A stretch of DNA of 12,772 nucleotides from Candidatus Omnitrophota bacterium (GTDB lineage: Bacteria; Omnitrophota; Gorgyraeia; Gorgyraeales; Gorgyraeaceae). Each line of letters starts with the position of its first letter. Positions within the stretch are counted from its first letter, which is position 1. The position numbers and the translations under genes are program-made. Under the pieces are notes generated by a model, which was given only the letters and a program-made list of their open reading frames with translations, had not been told where the DNA came from and searched no databases. Shown one piece after another: positions 1 to 7,981 of the stretch. Location of the stretch: assembly GCA_003485765.1 (NCBI GenBank), contig DNHS01000004.1:1-12772 (forward strand). The letters run 5' to 3'.

Positions 1-693
1 AGGCCTGGTATGTATGCCGCATTCTCCGCCGCATTTACTTGTGCCGATCCAGCGTCCGGCGCGCTCGTCTTCTTCATTAGTTATTTTAGTGCATGGAGCG
101 CATCCAAGCGACCTGTAACCTTCAGCATAAAGAGGGTTTACCTTAACGCCATTAAGAGCCAGATACTGCCAGACCTCTCTTTCCTTCCATATAAGAATAG
201 GGTTTAATTTAATCAACCCTTTATCGCGCTCTTCAACCTCTTTAAAGTCTGTGCGTGTCCTGCCTTCTGTGCAGCGTAAACCCGTAACCCAGCATGTGAC
301 TTTCATCTCCTCAACAGCCCGTTTGACTGGTTCTACCTTCAAGATATCGCAGCACTTGTCAGGGTTTGTTTCATAAAGCCTGCCTGGTATTTCTGAGTCA
401 TTCTTATAGACTTTCAATTCAGGATATCGCGTCACCTCCTGTTTCATAAATTCCACGGTTTCTTTAGGCTTAAATCTTGTTGTTACAATAAACCCGCGTA
501 TCTTGGAATTTGCCCTTTTAGCAAGATCCCATACTGCCACTGAATCCTTACCCAGGCTATTCGCGACCACCAACCCATCCCCATACTTTTCATAAGCCTC
601 TTCTATAAGGGCCAGAGACCGCTCAACTTTTTCCTTAAAATTCAGTGTTTCTACTAATTCCTTTAAATCATCTTTGTTTTCCAACAAACTCAT
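1..693 (-). CDS. cysH: Assimilatory APS reductase, iron-sulfur type (CysH), 3' end off window
   Basis: This CysH-family sulfonucleotide reductase reduces adenylyl sulfate to sulfite in cytoplasmic sulfate assimilation. I translated 231 residues from the ATG at 691-693; only the last few residues should be missing, since family members are about 230-240 long. Seen: a PP-loop variant SLGKDS at 46-51 (second position Leu rather than Gly), a Cys-Cys pair at 114-115, a CxxC at 198-201 about 80 residues later, and the catalytic motif ECGIH at 224-228 with Cys225. In this family the CC plus CxxC pattern binds a 4Fe-4S cluster and marks APS, rather than PAPS, as substrate. A strong Shine-Dalgarno (AAAGGAGGGGG) sits just before the ATG. 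The gene lies 95 bases downstream of thiH on the same strand but has its own promoter, so it is probably a separate transcription unit. Confidence 0.9.
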   Translation of the reverse strand, partial: MSLLENKDDLKELVETLNFKEKVERSLALIEEAYEKYGDGLVVANSLGKDSVAVWDLAKRANSKIRGFIVTTRFKPKETVEFMKQEVTRYPELKVYKNDSEIPGRLYETNPDKCCDILKVEPVKRAVEEMKVTCWVTGLRCTEGRTRTDFKEVEERDKGLIKLNPILIWKEREVWQYLALNGVKVNPLYAEGYRSLGCAPCTKITNEEDERAGRWIGTSKCGGECGIHTRP

Positions 694-720
694 AACTACC
701 CCCTCCTTTTTTTATAATGC

Positions 721-744
721 TTACTATGTCTATCATATTAGTAA
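721..744. promoter_or_regulatory. Inverted repeat at the cysH start site, possible operator
   Basis: The arms TTACTA (721-726) and TAGTAA (739-744) form a 6-base inverted repeat with a 12-base spacer. It lies directly next to the cysH -10 box and covers the expected transcription start, where a repressor would block RNA polymerase. The arms are short and AT-rich, so chance is quite possible, and I do not recognise the site as that of a named regulator. Confidence 0.25.
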
Positions 745-773
745 AGTATACAGTATTTCTAAAATATTGTCAA
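745..773 (-). promoter_or_regulatory. Sigma-70-type promoter of cysH
   Basis: On the minus strand a perfect -35 TTGACA (768-773) is separated by exactly 17 bases from a -10 TATACT (745-750), five of six matches to consensus. Transcription should begin near 738, giving a leader of roughly 45 bases that ends in a strong Shine-Dalgarno and the cysH ATG. Such a close match suggests a strong promoter that would need repression when reduced sulfur is plentiful. Confidence 0.75.
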
Positions 774-788
774 GCAAAAAATGCCAAA

Positions 789-1901
789 TTATAGCTGCAT
801 CCAATCTTTCAATACTGGCTGGTATCCTTTGGCCGCCAGCATTGCCTTGATCTCTTCCACATTCCTTGTATCTGAAATTTCAAATTGAGAAGGATTCAAC
901 CCCTCATGAAATTCTATAGTATGTCCGCCTACCTTGGTAGAGGAACCAGCTGACATACGGGTAATGCCTAGGGGCAGCAGGTTTTCTCTAAGTTCAGGGC
1001 TTTCGCGCGTCGATATGGTAATCCCGAGCCGCGGTAAAAAAATTCTTAAAGCAGTAACTATCTGCGTTATATTCTTGTCACTGATATCGCTCGATATCTT
1101 AAAATCTCCGAGATGAGGCTTAATCCTTGGTATAGATGCTCCTATTTCTACATCATAAAATTTATCCTGAAGGTATTTCGCGTGAAGCCCCATAAAAAAA
1201 ATCTCTCTTCGCCAGTCATTCAGCCCCAATAAAACCCCTATATTTACATTCCTGATGCTATTTTTCGCAGCTCTTTCCGGCGCGTCAAGCCGGAACAGGT
1301 AATCCTTTTTAGGCCCTCGCTTGTGCACCATGTCATAAATTACTTCATCATATGTTTCCTGATATAAGGTTAATCCGTCTACGCCTTCGGCCGCTATCTG
1401 GGCATATTCACTTTCTGTAAGCGCGTATATCTCTATAGATATTGAGCTGAAATATTTTTTTAATACCCTGACACAGTCTTTGATATACTCTAGCGGACTC
1501 TTTTCTAGAGACTCTCCTGTAAGAATTAAAATATGCCTGAGCCCTGTTGATGAAATAAATATAGCTTCCTTTTCCACTTCTTCAAGGCTTAGTTTTTTCC
1601 TGGCAACATCATTTCTGGAATTGAACCCGCAATAGGCGCACTGATTTTCGCAGTAATTGGACAAATACATCGGCGTATACAGCTGGATAGTCCTGCCGAA
1701 ATGCCTTAATGTTAAGCCATGCGCCTTCTGCGCCATATCCTCCAGATAATTTTCTGCGGCAGGAGAAAGGAGCGCTAAAAACTGGGATTCACTTTGCCTC
1801 TCCGTTTCAATTGCCGTCTCTACCTCCTGAGGCGAAATATTATGAAATATTTTTTCAAAATCAAAGTCTTTATATTTTAGATAAATATTATAATAGCTCA
1901 T
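789..1901 (-). CDS. thiH: 2-iminoacetate synthase ThiH (tyrosine lyase)
   Basis: ThiH is a radical SAM enzyme that splits tyrosine into dehydroglycine (2-iminoacetate) and p-cresol, supplying the glycine-derived unit of the thiamine thiazole. The protein is 370 residues, close to E. coli ThiH (377). The radical SAM cluster motif is C84, C88, C91, within the ThiH-typical stretch around PMYLSNYCENQCAYCGF. Further along are VYQETY-type and STRESP motifs of the family. I place the start at the ATG at 1899-1901: the reading frame is open for 51 more codons upstream, but those lie inside thiG and read as basic low-complexity residues. The start is 10 bases after the thiG stop, with only a purine-rich weak ribosome site, so coupling to thiG translation is likely. 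Last gene of the bio-thi operon. Having ThiH rather than ThiO suits an anaerobe. Confidence 0.93.
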   Translation of the reverse strand: MSYYNIYLKYKDFDFEKIFHNISPQEVETAIETERQSESQFLALLSPAAENYLEDMAQKAHGLTLRHFGRTIQLYTPMYLSNYCENQCAYCGFNSRNDVARKKLSLEEVEKEAIFISSTGLRHILILTGESLEKSPLEYIKDCVRVLKKYFSSISIEIYALTESEYAQIAAEGVDGLTLYQETYDEVIYDMVHKRGPKKDYLFRLDAPERAAKNSIRNVNIGVLLGLNDWRREIFFMGLHAKYLQDKFYDVEIGASIPRIKPHLGDFKISSDISDKNITQIVTALRIFLPRLGITISTRESPELRENLLPLGITRMSAGSSTKVGGHTIEFHEGLNPSQFEISDTRNVEEIKAMLAAKGYQPVLKDWMQL

Positions 1902-1911
1902 TTTGCGCTTT

Positions 1912-2691
1912 TTAATTTTCTTCTTTTCGTAAGAATCCTGTAAGCGGCGAAGACGCAGTTGCGCAAATTCTAGTGGAAGAAAGGCCTGCGAGATATGCGC
2001 GCCTGCCTGCTTTAACCGCATCCTTAAATGCCTTTGCCATGTTAGCTGGATCATTAGCTATAGAGATAGCAGTATTAACAAGCACTGCAGCGCATCCCAT
2101 CTCCATGCATTCACAAGCTTCGGAAGGCCTGCCTAAACCCGCATCCACTATTACAGGAATCTTTATCTCATGGACAATTATATCAACAAGCTCCCTCGTC
2201 TTAATACCCCTATTGCTTCCTATAGGGGATCCCAGCGGCATAATAGCAGCAGCGCCTGCATCAACAAGCCTTTTCGCCATCGATAAGTCTGGGCTCATAT
2301 ATGGAAGCGCCACAAAACCTTCTTTTACAAGGATCTCAGTAGCTTTGAGCGTCTCAATATTATCTGGAAGCAGATATTTGTTATCCTGTATAACTTCTAT
2401 CTTTATCCAGTTGCCAGCTCCGCTTGCCTTTGCGAGCCTTGCAATACGCACAGCCTCATCAGCATTTCTTGCGCCGGAAGTATTCGGCATAATTATACAT
2501 TTTTTAGGGATGTAATCCGATATATTTTCTGTTTTTGAACTAAAATCCACCCGTCTCAGCGCAACAGTAACAACATCTGGCACTACGGACTCCAGAACAT
2601 GCCTCATTAGTTCATAGCTTGAAAATTTACCAGTGCCGATAAATAACCGGTTATTTATTTCTCTTCCGCCTATGGTCAATATATCATCCAT
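1912..2691 (-). CDS. thiG: Thiazole synthase ThiG
   Basis: ThiG builds the thiazole phosphate of thiamine from 1-deoxy-D-xylulose 5-phosphate, dehydroglycine from ThiH, and sulfur delivered as a thiocarboxylate on ThiS. The 259 residues match the usual length of about 255. Seen: the N-terminal LFIGTGKFSS segment (16-25), the Schiff-base lysine K97 in WIKIEVI, and the phosphate-binding loops PLGSPIGSNRG and VDAGLGRPS of the TIM barrel. The ATG follows the thiE stop codon by one base, and a GGAG ribosome site lies within the end of thiE. ThiG normally sits beside thiS and often thiF; neither is present in this cluster, so the sulfur carrier must be encoded elsewhere or replaced. Confidence 0.95.
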   Translation of the reverse strand: MDDILTIGGREINNRLFIGTGKFSSYELMRHVLESVVPDVVTVALRRVDFSSKTENISDYIPKKCIIMPNTSGARNADEAVRIARLAKASGAGNWIKIEVIQDNKYLLPDNIETLKATEILVKEGFVALPYMSPDLSMAKRLVDAGAAAIMPLGSPIGSNRGIKTRELVDIIVHEIKIPVIVDAGLGRPSEACECMEMGCAAVLVNTAISIANDPANMAKAFKDAVKAGRRAYLAGLSSTRICATASSPLTGFLRKEEN

Positions 2692-2692
2692 T

Positions 2693-3343
2693 TTATCCTC
2701 CGCTTTTTTCCTTTTCTTTTATGAGCCTATCCTTAAAGTTCCTGGCCCTGCCTATTATATCTTCTGCCTGTATTATACCCCTGATAACGGCTATGTTTTT
2801 TGCGCCTTGTTTTAAAATCTCACCCAAATTCGACAGATTGATACCGCCTATAAAAACCACGGGTTTTTTAGCAATCTTTAAAACTTCTTTTATATCTTTG
2901 GCGCCAAGAAAATAATCCTTTGTCTTTGTAGGAAAAATTGGGCCATATGCTATATAATCAACATCCTCTTTATCCGCCCTGTTTAGCTGAGCTAAAGAAT
3001 GCGTTGACACGCCTATTATTTTACTCTTTCCTATTATATTCCTTGCTTCAGTTATGCTATATTTTAGCGTATCTTCCTGGCCAAGATGTACGCCGCTAGC
3101 GTTGCTTTCCCTGGCTATGAGCGGATCGTCATTCACTATGAATATAACGCGCTTTTTTTCGCAAAGGCTTGAAAGTTCACAGGCGAGTTTCACTAGTTTA
3201 TCTCTATCCTTACTCTTCTCCCGCATCTGTATAATATCAACTCCGCCAGAAATAGCAAGGCTTGCTATCTCTACAGCACTTCTACTTAAACCATACTCTT
3301 CACTTATCACCAAATATAAACTGTAATCATTGATCTTTAACAC
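2693..3343 (-). CDS. thiE: Thiamine phosphate synthase ThiE
   Basis: ThiE joins the hydroxymethylpyrimidine diphosphate and thiazole phosphate moieties to give thiamine phosphate. The protein is 216 residues, close to E. coli ThiE (211). Motifs seen: IQMREK at 38-43, the metal and diphosphate-binding NDD at 71-73 and HLGQED ending at D91, GPIFPTKTK at 134-142, and the phosphate loop FIGGI at 164-168. I choose the GTG at 3341-3343: it lies one base after the bioA stop and has GGAGA seven bases upstream. A TTG 45 bases further up (3386-3388) is in frame but deep inside bioA with no ribosome site. There is no TPP riboswitch before this gene, so expression should follow the biotin operon unless an internal promoter exists. 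Confidence 0.94.
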   Translation of the reverse strand: MLKINDYSLYLVISEEYGLSRSAVEIASLAISGGVDIIQMREKSKDRDKLVKLACELSSLCEKKRVIFIVNDDPLIARESNASGVHLGQEDTLKYSITEARNIIGKSKIIGVSTHSLAQLNRADKEDVDYIAYGPIFPTKTKDYFLGAKDIKEVLKIAKKPVVFIGGINLSNLGEILKQGAKNIAVIRGIIQAEDIIGRARNFKDRLIKEKEKSGG

Positions 3344-3344
3344 C

Positions 3345-4712
3345 TTATCTTCTCCGTTTGAGATTAGCAAGACTTGAAAAAGACCCAATTAATGAGTAGG
3401 CGCGGCCAAGAATATCGCGAAGTTCTTTCCTTTGTATGCATAGCGGCAGAAAAAAATAGACTATACCCCCTAAGGGCCTTAACAGCAAATTCCTCTTTAA
3501 TCCTTGCCGGAATATTTCAAAATCCACCTTTTCTTCGAAAGTAAAACCCTGTTTGGTCTTCTTGTCTTTCACTAATTCCAGCGCAGCTATAAGGCCAAGA
3601 TATCTTACATCCCCCACTAAAGGCAAGTCTTTAAACCCTTCCATAGTTTTATGAAAAAAAGGCAGTATTTTTCTTACCCTTTCCAGAACGTTTTCCTCTT
3701 CAAATATCTCTAAACTTGCCAAGGCTGTTGCGCAGGCAAGCGGATTTGCGGTAAAAGTGTGGCCATGAAAAAAAGTCTTCTTTTCTTTGTAATCCGCATA
3801 GAATGCCTGATATATCTTATCCGTGGTCAGGGTTGCGCCAAGGGGCAAATAGCCTGCGGTAATACCCTTGGAAAGACAAAGAAAATCAGGCAAGAGATTT
3901 TCTACATATTCACAGGCAAACATCTTTCCCGTTCGCCCGAATCCGGTAGCTACCTCATCAATGATTAAATGCACATTGAACCTCTTGGCTAAACTTGCAG
4001 CCTTTGCCAGATATTCTTCAGGATAGATTATCATTCCTCCTGCGCACAAAACTAAAGGTTCAAGAATAATAGCTGCTATTTCCGTAGATTTTTCTTTCAA
4101 TATTTTTTCCAGAGGACCAATGCAATCAATATTGCAAGACATTCTGTCTTTATTTATCGGGCAACGGTAGCAATACGGAGAAGGCGCCTTGAAAGAAGAA
4201 TAAAATAACGGCGAGAACACTTTATTGAAAAGATCCACTCCACTCACGCTCATTGTCCCGATAGTATCGCCGTGATAACCGTTATCTAAAGATACGAATT
4301 TTATTTTTTTATTTACTCCTATATTCTGCCAATACTGGAAAGACATCTTAAGCGCAACTTCCACTGCCGTCGACCCATTATCAGAGAAAAAAACCCTGGT
4401 TAAATTTCCAGGCGCAATAGAGATAAGTTTCTCAGCCAGAAGAATAGCCGGTTTATGGGTAAAGCCTGCAAATAAAACATGCTCCAGAGAATCCAGCTGC
4501 TTTTTAATTGCCTTTTTTATTTTCGGATGATTATGCCCGTGGATATTGCACCACCAGCTGGAGATGGCATCGTAATAGAAATTCCCGTTTGTATCATAAA
4601 GCTTAATGCCTCTGGCCTTTTCAATCAAAATAGGCGGCGCTTTTTTACAATCCTTCATCTGCGTATAAGGATGCCAAACGAATTTTAGATCTTTCTCAAT
4701 CAATTTACTCAT
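3345..4712 (-). CDS. bioA: DAPA aminotransferase BioA (PLP-dependent)
   Basis: BioA transfers an amino group to 7-keto-8-aminopelargonate to make 7,8-diaminopelargonate. At 455 residues it is slightly longer than E. coli BioA (429). Seen: WHPYTQMK at 13-20, SWWCNIHGHNHP at 52-63, the PLP-contacting Asp252 in IDEVATGFGRTG, and the Schiff-base Lys282 in LSKGITAGYLPLG. Four cysteines at 181, 184, 193 and 197 form a CxxC...CxxxC group also seen in BioA of other lineages. The amino donor (SAM in E. coli, lysine in B. subtilis) cannot be settled from motifs alone. The ATG overlaps the end of bioD by eight bases (ATGAGTAA) with no clear ribosome site, so translational coupling is likely. The last dozen residues are Ser and Arg/Lys-rich and overlap the thiE ribosome site. 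Confidence 0.95.
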   Translation of the reverse strand: MSKLIEKDLKFVWHPYTQMKDCKKAPPILIEKARGIKLYDTNGNFYYDAISSWWCNIHGHNHPKIKKAIKKQLDSLEHVLFAGFTHKPAILLAEKLISIAPGNLTRVFFSDNGSTAVEVALKMSFQYWQNIGVNKKIKFVSLDNGYHGDTIGTMSVSGVDLFNKVFSPLFYSSFKAPSPYCYRCPINKDRMSCNIDCIGPLEKILKEKSTEIAAIILEPLVLCAGGMIIYPEEYLAKAASLAKRFNVHLIIDEVATGFGRTGKMFACEYVENLLPDFLCLSKGITAGYLPLGATLTTDKIYQAFYADYKEKKTFFHGHTFTANPLACATALASLEIFEEENVLERVRKILPFFHKTMEGFKDLPLVGDVRYLGLIAALELVKDKKTKQGFTFEEKVDFEIFRQGLKRNLLLRPLGGIVYFFLPLCIQRKELRDILGRAYSLIGSFSSLANLKRRR

Positions 4713-5403
4713 GTTTTAATTTACGGTATATTTTTTCTGCTATAGGGATAAAGCGTTCGTATAATTTTTCAGGCAATTCTGTCCAAGGCAAAACTCCAAG
4801 AATATTTTCTCTGGTTAACGCTCCTATGATGCGGGGGTTATCTTCTATAATCCTTGCATCTTCTTTCTGCGGGTTATTAAACACTATGCCCAATATGTCC
4901 ATTTTTCGCATCCTCAGCGCTTCAATGGCCAAAAGAGTATGATTAATAGCTCCTAACTTATTCTGCGCTACTATTAAAACAGGTAAACCAGCTTCCTGCG
5001 CCAAGTCTATAAGTAAGATACGCCTGTCCAGAGGAACCATAACTCCGCCACTGCCTTCTACAATGACAAAATCAAACCTTTGCGCCAGCGTTCTGAAACT
5101 TCTGATAATCTTACGCGGATTAATTCTTTTGTTTTCCATCCTGCTTGCCAAATGCGGAGAAGCAGGAAATCTGAATTTATAAGGACAAACAAGGTGTAAG
5201 CAATCTTTCACATAACTTTTATTTCTAGCCATAGCTTTGAGGTGCGCAACAATATCTGAAGGAAAATTACCCTTACAGCCGCTTTGAACCCATTTTTGAG
5301 TAATAGTAGTATGCCCTTTATTAAGCAAATGCCTCGCTAAATAACCGGCAATAACTGTTTTACCAACGCCAGTATCTGTTCCCGTAACAAACAGGCCGTT
5401 CAT
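4705..5403 (-). CDS. bioD: Dethiobiotin synthetase BioD
   Basis: BioD uses ATP and CO2 to close the ureido ring of 7,8-diaminopelargonate, giving dethiobiotin. With the start I prefer (ATG at 5401-5403) the protein is 232 residues, against 225 in E. coli. Seen: the P-loop GTDTGVGKT at 8-16, Lys37 and Ser41 (same positions as in E. coli), a metal-type Asp50, FPASPHLAS at 79-87 and VEGSGG at 115-120 with Glu116. The usual KPV after the P-loop domain reads KWV here, a small oddity. This start overlaps the bioC stop as ATGA and has AGGGGG eight bases upstream; an ATG six codons earlier (5419-5421) has weaker support. Part of the bio-thi operon. Confidence 0.95.
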   Translation of the reverse strand: MNGLFVTGTDTGVGKTVIAGYLARHLLNKGHTTITQKWVQSGCKGNFPSDIVAHLKAMARNKSYVKDCLHLVCPYKFRFPASPHLASRMENKRINPRKIIRSFRTLAQRFDFVIVEGSGGVMVPLDRRILLIDLAQEAGLPVLIVAQNKLGAINHTLLAIEALRMRKMDILGIVFNNPQKEDARIIEDNPRIIGALTRENILGVLPWTELPEKLYERFIPIAEKIYRKLKHE

Positions 5404-6164
5404 ATTTTTTCCCCCTGGCAAAAAAATACCTGATAAGTAGCCTTGATTCGGCTGTATCTGTTTAAATAATCTTTCTCTAATTCTTCTAAAATCCTGCGGC
5501 CAATTTGTTTTTTATTACCTATGCCAGAACCCCTGATGCCGCTATATTTTATTTTATACAATAAATCCTTCAGGCTTAAAAAATATTCCTCATATCTTAC
5601 TTCTTGTATTTGAGTTTCTTTGAAATATTTACCAAGCGCTGATTTCAGATTCTCCTTATTTAAAAAAAACCCTGCCTGAATAGATGCGCTTTTCAGGACG
5701 AATCGCAAAGTTACGTTTAATTCCTGGAAAGTAAGCGGGCCAAAGGCGGAAAAAACAATATGCCCATTTTCTTTTAACATCCCTTGGCATCTTTCTAGCG
5801 CCTTTTCTAAATCCGTAAACCATTGGAAACAGGCATGGGAAATAACCAGGTCAAATTTTTCAGGCCAGACTATCTCTTCCGCGTCGCTAACTATAAATTC
5901 AACATTACTGCTCTGTAACTTTTTTTCAGCTATCTCTACCATCTTCCTGGAAATATCCAGAGCCTTAATTCTAGTATCCTTGAATTTATCTCTTAGACTA
6001 AGAGTAAAATTTCCTGTCCCACAGCCTAGTTCAAGTATGCTCGTAAAATCACTGCCTTTTATGCAATCCAAAAGCCTGCTAGCGGATTTCCTTTGAATAT
6101 CGGCATAGCTGTCATACAGGTGGGCGTATCTTGAAAAATTTCTGGCAACAAGTCTTTTATCCAT
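5400..6164 (-). CDS. bioC: Malonyl-ACP O-methyltransferase BioC
   Basis: BioC methylates the free carboxyl of malonyl-ACP with SAM, so that the fatty acid synthesis machinery can extend it to pimeloyl-ACP methyl ester. The 254 residues match the usual length (251 in E. coli). Seen: the N-terminal VARNFSRYAHLYDSYADIQ segment typical of BioC, SAM motif I ELGCGTGN at 45-52, the acidic residue after strand 2 (Asp70), SDAEE at 93-97, and ISHACFQWF at 108-116, matching the BioC signature around QWF. The start overlaps the upstream esterase gene by eight bases (ATGGATAA); the stop overlaps bioD by four. With the esterase next to it, the gene defines a BioC/BioH-type pimelate route rather than BioW or BioI. 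Confidence 0.94.
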   Translation of the reverse strand: MDKRLVARNFSRYAHLYDSYADIQRKSASRLLDCIKGSDFTSILELGCGTGNFTLSLRDKFKDTRIKALDISRKMVEIAEKKLQSSNVEFIVSDAEEIVWPEKFDLVISHACFQWFTDLEKALERCQGMLKENGHIVFSAFGPLTFQELNVTLRFVLKSASIQAGFFLNKENLKSALGKYFKETQIQEVRYEEYFLSLKDLLYKIKYSGIRGSGIGNKKQIGRRILEELEKDYLNRYSRIKATYQVFFCQGEKI

Positions 6165-6843
6165 AAAAAGCGGCCTTAAATCGCTTATTTAAAAATATGA
6201 TATGCCCTAGATTGGGCAAAGAAATAAATTCGGCTTGAGGCAAGCAAGAACTTATCTTTCCAGCTTCTTCAACCGGCGCTACAGCATCAGATTCTCCGTG
6301 AAAAATTCTTATTTTTTTTATCCTGGTTAAAGCCCCTGTATCTATCTTTGCCTTTGAGAGATAGCCTAACCCATTTACCAATTCTCCCAAGCTTATCCCG
6401 TCAACGTAATCCTTTAACAGTTCTTTCTTAAAATAACTCCTGCCTTCGAAGTCGCTTTTAGAGAAACACCCGAGATAAAATTTATAAAGCCACGCTCTCT
6501 TATTTTTTCTAATCTTTTCGGTTATTTCCTGTAAATAGCCCTGCTCAAATTTCTCTCTTACGCTCAAAAGGATTAATTCATCCACCCTCTCCGGACTAGC
6601 CGCGGCAAAATCACAGGCCAAAAAACCTCCCATGGACCAACCCAGGAGCGAAACTTTTTCTACTGCATATTCATCCAGCCGGGTTTTTAATTCTGCTGCA
6701 AAATTAAGCGGCGAAAATTTAACCGGCGCTAGATAATTATAACTTAAGCCTAAACTATCAAAAATCCTGTAGTCCGCAGCCCATCCGGGTATTAAAACCA
6801 GATTTTCCTGAAAACCCCTCTGGATTAATTTAATCTCTAGCAT
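6157..6843 (-). CDS. bioH: Putative pimeloyl-ACP methyl ester esterase (BioH-like alpha/beta hydrolase)
   Basis: This 228-residue alpha/beta hydrolase sits between bioF and bioC, where the enzyme that removes the methyl ester from pimeloyl-ACP methyl ester is expected. Seen: oxyanion-side LIPGWA at 17-22, nucleophile Ser70 in GWSMGG, Asp186 in HGESDAVAP and His214 in NLGHI, a complete catalytic triad in canonical order. It is shorter than E. coli BioH (256 residues) and lacks the usual DxxGxGxS segment after strand 4 (here PVKFSPLNF), which is also lost in BioG-like esterases. I therefore infer function from the triad and the operon position; the name could equally be bioG or another of the isofunctional esterases. 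The ATG overlaps the end of bioF by 14 bases. Confidence 0.8.
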   Translation of the reverse strand: MLEIKLIQRGFQENLVLIPGWAADYRIFDSLGLSYNYLAPVKFSPLNFAAELKTRLDEYAVEKVSLLGWSMGGFLACDFAAASPERVDELILLSVREKFEQGYLQEITEKIRKNKRAWLYKFYLGCFSKSDFEGRSYFKKELLKDYVDGISLGELVNGLGYLSKAKIDTGALTRIKKIRIFHGESDAVAPVEEAGKISSCLPQAEFISLPNLGHIIFLNKRFKAAFYG

Positions 6844-7981
6844 CGCAAATAGCTTTAATAAGTTGGCTCAGAATTTCTTTCTTGTGAAAGTAGTTCAAAG
6901 AAATCCTGAGGCGCGCCTGGTTTTTGGGAACAGTGGGCGGCCTTACTGCTAAGATCCAAAACCCTAGCTCCTGCAACCTTCTGGCAAACTCGACTGCCTT
7001 CAAATTATCTCCGATAATAAGCGGGATTATCTGAGAACATCCTTTTACTTGGAACCCTTTCTCTTCTAATGCGCTGCGCAAATATGCTGCGCAGCTTAAA
7101 AGGTTTTGCCTGCGAAAAGGCTCTTCCCTGACCAAATCAATAGCTGCCAGATTACAGGCAATGATAGCCGGAGGCAGTGCTGTAGAATAAATAAAACTCC
7201 TGCAGGTATTTATTAAATACTCTATTGTTTTTTTCGAAGCGGCAAGATATGCTCCAAAACCGCCCAGGGCCTTACTAAAAGTGCCCATAATAAAATCTAT
7301 TTTTTCCTCAAGGCCTTCTTCTTCGGCTACCCCGCCGCCTGTTTTCCCAAAGATGCCTGTGGCATGAGCTTCGTCAACCATAAGCTGGCAGTTATATTTT
7401 TCTTTCAAAGCTACTAATTCCGCTAACAACGGCCTATCGCCGTCCATGCTAAATATAGTTTCCGTGACAATCAACGCCTGCTTTGATTTTCGCCGCTCTC
7501 GCTTCAGCAATGTTTCCAAGTGAGCGCTATTGTTATGCTGGAAACGGAAATGCCTCGCGCCGGATAAAAGTATTCCGTCGATAATGCTGGCGTGGCAGAG
7601 GCGGTCAGAGAAAATACAGTCGCCTTTGCCATAAAGCGCGCTGATTATGCCTACGTTTGCCTGATAGCCTGAATTAAAAACCAGCGCCGCCTCTTTGCGC
7701 TTAAATAGCGCCACTTTATCTTCCAAATGATGGTGGATTTCCAAACTTCCGCTTAAAAGCCTGGAAGAAGAGCTGGATGTTCCGAATTTTTCTAAAGCAT
7801 TTTTACTTGCCTCGATAAGCCGGGGGTGGCTGGAAAGCCCCAGATAATCATTGGAAGAAAAATCAACGAATTCCTTGCCATTAATATAAATAGCAGGGCC
7901 GCGGCGGATAGATACAGGCTTTAACTCTCTCAACAGCCCTTCACTCTTCCTTTGCTTCAAAAATTCTTCTATTGTGACCAC
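6830..7981 (-). CDS. bioF: 8-amino-7-oxononanoate synthase BioF
   Basis: BioF is a PLP enzyme that condenses pimeloyl-ACP (or -CoA) with alanine to form 8-amino-7-oxononanoate. The length, 383 residues, is almost that of E. coli BioF (384). Seen: DFSSNDYLGLSSHP at 40-53, GTSSSSSRLLSG at 67-78, PLP-stacking His130 in DRLCHAS, Asp203 and His206 in VDEAHATG, and Schiff-base Lys237 in GTFSKALGG. It begins with GTG (7979-7981), which overlaps the bioB end by 13 bases; GGAG lies 11 bases upstream within bioB. Second gene of the operon. Confidence 0.96.
   Translation of the reverse strand: MVTIEEFLKQRKSEGLLRELKPVSIRRGPAIYINGKEFVDFSSNDYLGLSSHPRLIEASKNALEKFGTSSSSSRLLSGSLEIHHHLEDKVALFKRKEAALVFNSGYQANVGIISALYGKGDCIFSDRLCHASIIDGILLSGARHFRFQHNNSAHLETLLKRERRKSKQALIVTETIFSMDGDRPLLAELVALKEKYNCQLMVDEAHATGIFGKTGGGVAEEEGLEEKIDFIMGTFSKALGGFGAYLAASKKTIEYLINTCRSFIYSTALPPAIIACNLAAIDLVREEPFRRQNLLSCAAYLRSALEEKGFQVKGCSQIIPLIIGDNLKAVEFARRLQELGFWILAVRPPTVPKNQARLRISLNYFHKKEILSQLIKAICDARD

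Noticed and set aside
774..806. Terminator between thiH and cysH
   Set aside because: A run of six T on the minus strand is preceded only by a 4-base-pair stem (ATGC/GCAT) with a 12-base loop, too weak to call.
1902..2054. Longer thiH start, 51 codons upstream of the chosen ATG
   Set aside because: It lies entirely inside thiG in another frame, reads as basic low-complexity sequence and would exceed the family length; the ATG at 1899-1901 gives a normal ThiH.
1973..2515. 180-codon open frame on the plus strand opposite thiG
   Set aside because: Antisense shadow of a clear ThiG gene; no recognisable domain and no ribosome site.
3341..3420. TPP riboswitch upstream of thiE
   Set aside because: thiE begins one base after bioA, with coding sequence upstream and no thi-box elements.
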